From the NCBI GenBank assembly GCA_036873135.1, contig JAPTYO010000007.1:30300763-30364762 (forward strand): DNA of 64,000 nt, read 5' to 3'. Under the pieces are notes generated by a model, which was given only the letters and a program-made list of their open reading frames with translations, had not been told where the DNA came from and searched no databases. Below are positions 59,238-64,000 of this stretch, piece by piece (position 1 is the first letter of the stretch; the number at the start of each line of letters is the position of its first letter). Origin of the DNA: Clarkia xantiana subsp. parviflora. Its lineage: Eukaryota > Streptophyta > Magnoliopsida > Myrtales > Onagraceae. The position numbers and the translations under genes were made by a program.

Positions 59238-60745
59238 CTGCTGCTACTCTCCTTTTTAGAGTCAAATTTATTCTTTTTCAGCTTAGAAGTTGGATCTTTA
59301 AGCTAATTTGGATTTTTTTAAATAAAAAATTGAGAATTTTGTATAGATAAAAGGTGGATCTTGAATCTCGATATTGGATGGTTGGTGATGTTAATGAATG
59401 CCAATTGCCAACTGGGCCTCCTTTCTTGCATTGGATTCTCTGTGATTTTTACTTGTCCCCTGATCCCACCATAATAATTTATGCTCATGAGATATACAAT
59501 ATACGAATTGAAGCGATGGTGTAAATGTAATCTACTTTCTCCGTTGAATTCAGTGGATAAACTAACTTTTCTCTGAAATAAAGAGCTATAGCTTGGAAAG
59601 GTAAACTTTTCTTGAATAAAAGATGGTTACTTGGACCATGCTAGAGCTTAACAATGTTGGTTTCGAACAAATTGTTAGTTGTAGTTTTTGTAAAATAATT
59701 TTGTTATTTAAATTTTATATGTATACAAATTATTTTGTTTAGGTATTTTATATTATTTGGACGGAATGAATAAAGTGTTGGAAATACGAGGAGAAAATTG
59801 TTAGCAATTTATTTGACAATTCAAGCATTATTTAGCAATTTAATGCGATTTTGTTTATCAAGTGTCGGGCACACCAGTATGTAATCTATTCAGTTCAAAT
59901 TAAATGGAAATCCTACAAAACTATCAATTCATACACATGTGAAACCAGAAATTGCAAAATATTAACAACAAAAAAAGGTTACAGTGTAACATTTTATTCG
60001 AGTGTTCAAACATTGAAAATAAAGGGGCTGGATTAATGTTTTGTGATTTGGTTATAGTTTAGTTTCTGGTTTTTCTGCAGCAGAAATAGAAGGAAAAAAA
60101 GAAGGTGATTCAGACATTTGGATTGGATTGGTGATTGTTCATCAAAGAGAACTTTTCTTATAGTAGACAATTTTTTAATTTTATTTCACACGTGTGTCCT
60201 AGCTCCTAGAACTATTTCCTTCAGGTCATAATTTGGTAATATTGTTATTATGTCCTTAAATAATAAATGTTCGCATCGTGATCAGTCTGTAATAATTAAG
60301 ACGTTATAAAAAAAAAATGAATTTCCTGAGTTCAAATTCAAGACCTATGGTTAATAGACGAAACGCTCAACTCTACGTTATCTTACCATGGTTAAAACAC
60401 ATAAATTTGGTGATAAGTTGCTTAAATGCCAAGGCTTATTGGGAGGTTGCTAAAGGAATCTGGGTATTTTTGGGAACCTTGCTTTGGTATCTAGTTGTGT
60501 GTAGTTGGTTGTCTTTATGATATGTAGTACATTGAGGTCCTCAGGTACTGCAAAAATACACAACTTTTGGTACTTCCTTCCCCAGCTAGAAGAGCAATAT
60601 ATATATGCAGTACCATATTCCCTCCATTGTGCAGTACATGTAGCTACAAGTATAAAAACTCCATTGCTATGCTACAGCTTAGTTATCCTCCTTCGACTCT
60701 TAGTCTCTCTTCTCTCTATAGGTATTAAGTCCGAGCTTTTCTTCC
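59238..60745. other. intergenic, no recognisable gene
   Basis: This stretch holds the 3' region of the proline-rich gene followed by AT-rich spacer. A stretch at 60520-60740 has GTACTGCAAAAATACAC and GTATAAAAACTCC, and could be a small promoter or LTR remnant. Confidence 0.4.
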
Positions 60746-60747
60746 AT

Positions 60748-60848
60748 GGCTCGACGGTATGCCCCGTACTACTCACAATGATATAGGACCCAACCGATTG
60801 TGTTTTACTCTTACATCATTGTGAGATGGGTGAGAGTCGAGTCGAGAC
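60748..60848. other. imperfect 100-nt hairpin
   Basis: GGCTCGAC and CTCACAATGAT in the left arm pair with ATCATTGTGAG and GTCGAG in the right arm, with an internal bulge and a loop of about 30 nt. The size is within the range of plant miRNA precursors, but I recognise no known miRNA. Confidence 0.4.
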
Positions 60849-60864
60849 ACAGAAGAATTTTTTA

Positions 60865-61055
60865 CTAAGGCATTAAGGTATCGACACGTGGCATAATACA
60901 AATCAATGAATGAGTGTCAAATCATATTGCATTCCATTCATATTTGCTGCAACTGTAAATGCAAAACTAGCATTATGTCTATTTATGATTTGACATTCAT
61001 TCATTTGTTTATTATGTCACATTGTGCTTGTTGGCAAACCTCGATATTCTTATTT
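60865..61055. mobile_element. MITE-like inverted repeat
   Basis: GGCATAATACAAATCAATGAATGAGTGTCAAATCAT (60890-60926) is matched by an inverted copy at about 60985-61020, and the match extends outward to TAAG..ATCGA on both sides. It is non-coding. No target duplication was confirmed. Confidence 0.6.
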
Positions 61056-61267
61056 ATTGACTAGCTATCAGTATGCGCAGGTTCAAATATTGGTGAAGGT
61101 AGCTGTTTAAAAATGAGAATCTCCATGATTCAAAAGTAGATAGATATTGTTCTCCGAAGATACACACCGAATATATTGTTCTCAATGATACACTATCATC
61201 GTCAATAGCAGTAAACAATATCATCATCAAGGTTAAGCCGTCATTGATAGTGATACAGTATTATCAG

Positions 61268-61333
61268 ACATAGATGGAGATACATCCATATAGTTTACCG
61301 CCATACTATATGGATGATTTATCTCCATCTATC
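61268..61333. other. near-perfect 66-nt hairpin
   Basis: ATAGATGGAGATACATCCATATAGT pairs with ACTATATGGATGATTTATCTCCATCTAT around a loop of about 9 nt (TTACCGCCAT), with one small bulge. It is not obviously part of a larger inverted-repeat transposon. Confidence 0.6.
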
Positions 61334-61628
61334 TATATCGTTGTCAATGTTAAGGTACGTGTCTTATTCTTTATAAATAATATAACTCTATGGATGTATT
61401 TAGTTCTTTGTGTTTTTTTTATTTAACTCCAGTAAATGAAAACATAATAGAATAGTTGAATGCATACAAGAAGGAAAACTCTTGATTTATTTAGACTCTG
61501 CCCTTTATTTGATTCATTGCTATTGAAAACTCGAGTTTCTCGTGCAAAAAAGAACATAAAATGCTGAAATGAATCGCAGTAATCATATTTGACCAAAAAA
61601 AATTGCAGTAATCATATTGGCAATCACT

Positions 61629-62804
61629 TTATATTGCCAGGAGAGTTAATATACCAATGAACCATCCCACCATGGAGAAAACACTCCTACCGGCAGATGA
61701 TTTAGGCGGCTGTGCTGCCGGAGGAGTGGTTCCTGACAATGGAGTGCTTGCCGGAGATTCCGGTTTTGGACTCGCCGGAGATGCTGGTGGGGGGCTTGTT
61801 GAAGTCACTGGAGGAGGACTAGATGAAGCTTTTGGTGGGGGGCTAGATAGAGATTTTGGTGGAGGGGTTATTGGTAATTGTGGTGGTGGAGTAGATGGAG
61901 CCTTTGGTGGGGGGCTTGATGGTAATTGTGGTGGTGGGGTAGATGGAGCCTTTGGTGGGGGGCTTGTTGGTAATTGTGGTGGTGGGGTAGATGGAGCCTT
62001 TGGTGGGGGGCTTGTTGGTAATTGTGGTGGTGGGGTAGATGGAGCTTTGGGAGGGGGGCTTTTTGGTAATTGTGGTGGAGGGGTAGATGGAGCTTTGGGT
62101 GGGGGGCTAGATGGGGGTTTTGGTGGAGGGGTAGATGGTGATTGAGGCGGAGGGCGCGGTGGCGGCGATCTTGTCGGCGTTGATGGAGGAGCAACGATAT
62201 TGACCTTAAGCTTCATCCCTGAGTTGCAGTGGCCTGGTGTAGCGCAAATGAAGTATCGGTTGCCGGAAGTTGTTAAAGTTATGGTAGTTAAGCCGTCAAA
62301 GTAGGTGGCGACCGGTGTGCTTATCTGACAGTTACCGTAATCTGCCTCTTGAACCTCCACCACAGAATGAGCCGAAGTGTACTGAAACACTGTGTCCAAA
62401 ATGTATTCAATAATAAACTATAAGATGCATATATATTAATTAAAAACAAAGTAAGAATCAATAAAATTATACCCTCCATTAAATTCTAACAGTATCTTTT
62501 AATTGTGTCCAAAGTATTTCGCTACATTTTTTCTTTACTAAACCATATTGTAACAATTTGTTCGTAAACTAAAAATTCAGTTAACTAAGTTTTAAAAATT
62601 AAAGTTCGAATTATTATAATTTATAATTAGAAATCAGATAGAGAACTTACGTAGTTTGTCCCCAACTAGGAATGTTTGCGATGAGGCCCACGTAGCAAAG
62701 TCGGTTCCCAGAGTCCAACCAGCTGGTCCCCCAACGGTATGATCAGCAGCAGCAGCTAAGTTGACAACAATGGCTAAACATATCAACACTCTCACAAACC
62801 CCAT
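61629..62804 (-). CDS. uclacyanin-type phytocyanin
   Basis: This is a small blue-copper protein of the cell surface; the physiological role of the family is mostly unknown (redox and cell-wall functions are proposed). Two exons (62651-62804, 61629-62389) join in phase to 304 aa. The signal peptide is at about 1-20 (MGFVRVLICLAIVVNLAAAA). The plastocyanin-like domain spans about 21-117, with copper ligands His59, Cys100, His105 and Met110 (CATPGHCNSGM) and the disulfide pair Cys72/Cys106. A Met axial ligand marks the uclacyanin class. A long proline-rich tail with 16-residue repeats follows, and the hydrophobic end (SMVGWFIGILTLLAI) fits a GPI anchor signal. The single intron after GDKL sits at the usual phytocyanin position. 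Confidence 0.94.
61868..62120 (-). repeat. 48-bp coding repeats in the uclacyanin tail
   Basis: The unit encodes SPPPKAPSTPPPQLPT and is repeated about five times with few changes. The PPP runs are likely sites for hydroxyproline arabinosylation. The near identity of units suggests recent expansion. The antisense strand gives a long Gly-rich open frame (61657-62145), which is a shadow. Confidence 0.88.
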
Positions 62805-63090
62805 TTTGTAATTTGCAGATGAGACCGTCTTAAGGAAAAAGCACCTGACTCTTACTTATATATAAACATGGAAGACCTCGATGGTGCATATGAAAGTCGT
62901 GGGTGGCCATGTTTGTTTTGAAATGGTTATACAATTAATTGATCATTGAAATGGCAGCTAATTAGGAGTTGGATATAAGTATAAATTTAAAAGAAAATAA
63001 TTTTAAATTCTACATAGACCTAGAGACACACCGCGAAGGGCTGCACCTCGTAATCGCCAAGACGACTCTTATAGCGATTGCAATGGGCCT
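62805..63090. promoter_or_regulatory. uclacyanin promoter region
   Basis: On the minus strand CTTATATATAAACATGG.. (about 62856-62870) supplies a TATA box some 50-60 bases before the start codon. Nothing else is recognised. Confidence 0.5.
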
Positions 63091-63295
63091 AGGGGTGAGC
63101 GGTTTCGGGTATCATTTAATTTTCGATATCCCAAAAATAAATTAGTACTGAACGGTTCTTCACATTCATTATCCGGAATCGTACTGAAACCATTTGGAAC
63201 CAGAACCGTCTTGGAACCATCTTTTGGGTACCTGTTAATGAACCAGTTACTATTTTTTTTTTTTCAAAATGAATTACCTGGTTATGCGTACCAGG
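63091..63295. mobile_element. end of a TAGGGGTGAGC hAT-type element
   Basis: The stretch starts TAGGGGTGAGCGG, the same terminus as the 21533 MITE, and carries GAACCGT and GGGTACC motifs. It is cut off near 63290, where another repeat begins (CAGGGGCGGACACAGC). The other end is not in view. Confidence 0.55.
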
Positions 63296-64000
63296 GGCGG
63301 ACACAGCATCATTAGATGGGGACTAAATGTCCCCATTCTTTTTTCTAATTTTATATACATATATACACACTTAGTAAAATACTACAATAATCAACAATTT
63401 TATAATTAAGTTAAATAAATAGACTAACTTATTTTTATTAAAGTAATTTTCTTAATTGCTAGCTCGTATTAGAACATTCAGATATATTGTTAGCTGTTGT
63501 TTTTTGACAAATTTCTAGTTTAAGTTTCGATTTGTGTACAATTTGCTAATTTGAATTTTTTTGGACAATTTGCTAACTCAAACTTCACTTTATGGAAAAT
63601 TTGCTAGCTCAAATTTCGCTTTGTAGATAATTTGGTATATAGCAAATTGTCTACAGAGTGAAACATGAGCTAAAAAATTGTCTATATAAGGAAACATGAG
63701 TTGGTAATCTGTAAACAATGCGAAAACCGAGTTAGAATATTGTGAAAAGAATATCAACTAAAAATTTGTCCACAAAGTGTAACCTAAATTAGTAAATTAT
63801 TAAAAAAAATGTTAGTAACAATTAGTCCTAATACTGAAATGCAAGGAAACAATTTCATAATTAACTGTTTTTTATTGTCAACGTGTAATGCATTATAATT
63901 TAATATATGTTATAATTTTATGAAATTTCCAATCATGATTTTATTGGAAATGATTTTGTTTATGGTGCAATTTTAAAAAAATGTTCCCCATTGTTAAATT
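63296..64000. mobile_element. GGGGCGGA-type repeat, runs off the window
   Basis: The start GGGGCGGACACAGCATC followed by GGGGACTAAATGTCCCC resembles the ends of a widespread but poorly classified plant repeat. GTTCCCCATTG near 63985 hints that the other end is close. It contains a 300-bp palindromic block. Confidence 0.4.
63480..63800. repeat. inverted array of 30-35 bp units
   Basis: Left units read AATTTGCTAACTCAAACTTC..TTTATGGA and AATTTGCTAGCTCAAATTTC..TTTGTAG. Right units are the complements (AATTGTCTACAGAGTGAAAC, ATGAGCTAAAAAATTGTCTA). The centre is near 63640. The block could fold into a hairpin of about 150 bp with mismatches. Confidence 0.65.

Noticed and set aside
61657..62145. 162-aa Gly-rich frame on the plus strand
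   Set aside because: It is the antisense shadow of the uclacyanin proline-rich repeats.

Overview
This is 64 kb of nuclear DNA from a flowering plant, most likely a eudicot. The genes have many introns with plant-type GT/AG sites, they resemble Arabidopsis families, and the AT-rich spacers are full of plant transposons: a copia element, an L1-type LINE, Helitron ends, a TRIM, hAT- and Mutator-type MITEs, and a tRNA-derived SINE. I cannot name the species. There is no sign of bacterial, organellar or viral-genome content.

Genes whose exons I could join by reading splice sites and checking phase: (1) 1637-4901 minus, Rab geranylgeranyltransferase beta subunit, nine exons, 313 aa. (2) 10791-20976 plus, an ATXR3/SDG2-type H3K4 methyltransferase, nineteen exons, 2375 aa. 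(3) 26261-28422 plus, a DUF1218 four-helix membrane protein, three exons, 160 aa. (4) 35175-39216 minus, a class I formin, seven exons, 854 aa, including a signal-peptide exon that lies apart from the rest. (5) 58740-59237 plus, a single-exon membrane-anchored proline-rich protein. (6) 61629-62804 minus, a uclacyanin-type phytocyanin with an expanded proline-rich tail and a GPI-type C-terminus. A decayed PPR gene lies at about 33.56-34.64 kb. These genes do not form a pathway; they are ordinary housekeeping, chromatin, cytoskeleton and cell-wall genes separated by transposon nests.

Transposon layout: a 637-bp foldback with a 9-bp target duplication sits in the last RGTB intron. A Mutator-type MITE and a complete 657-bp TRIM lie at 5.7-6.7 kb. 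A degenerate tandem array with a unit of about 105 bp lies just upstream of the SDG2 gene. At 21.5-23.8 kb a three-deep nest (TTA-flanked element, hAT MITE, second hAT MITE) also holds a GC-rich 130-bp minisatellite. At 29.1-33.4 kb a larger nest holds a foldback, a 2.6-kb hAT-like element, a Mutator-like foldback, a small hAT MITE and an 817-bp solo LTR, with target duplications for the inner insertions. The region 41.2-45.2 kb is a truncated copia element in minus orientation, and 50.3-52.9 kb is a LINE that has lost its reverse transcriptase. The region 53.5-57.0 kb is bounded by what look like the two ends of a non-autonomous Helitron.

I found no evidence for a wholly new biological system. 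The most interesting items are the F-box/LRR-like segment inside the SDG2 protein, the two dated-by-nesting transposon stacks, the Helitron, a GC-rich minisatellite with no stop codon in any forward frame, a 22-bp poly(A)-type micro-insertion with its own 9-bp duplication, and two small hairpins that could be tested as small-RNA precursors.
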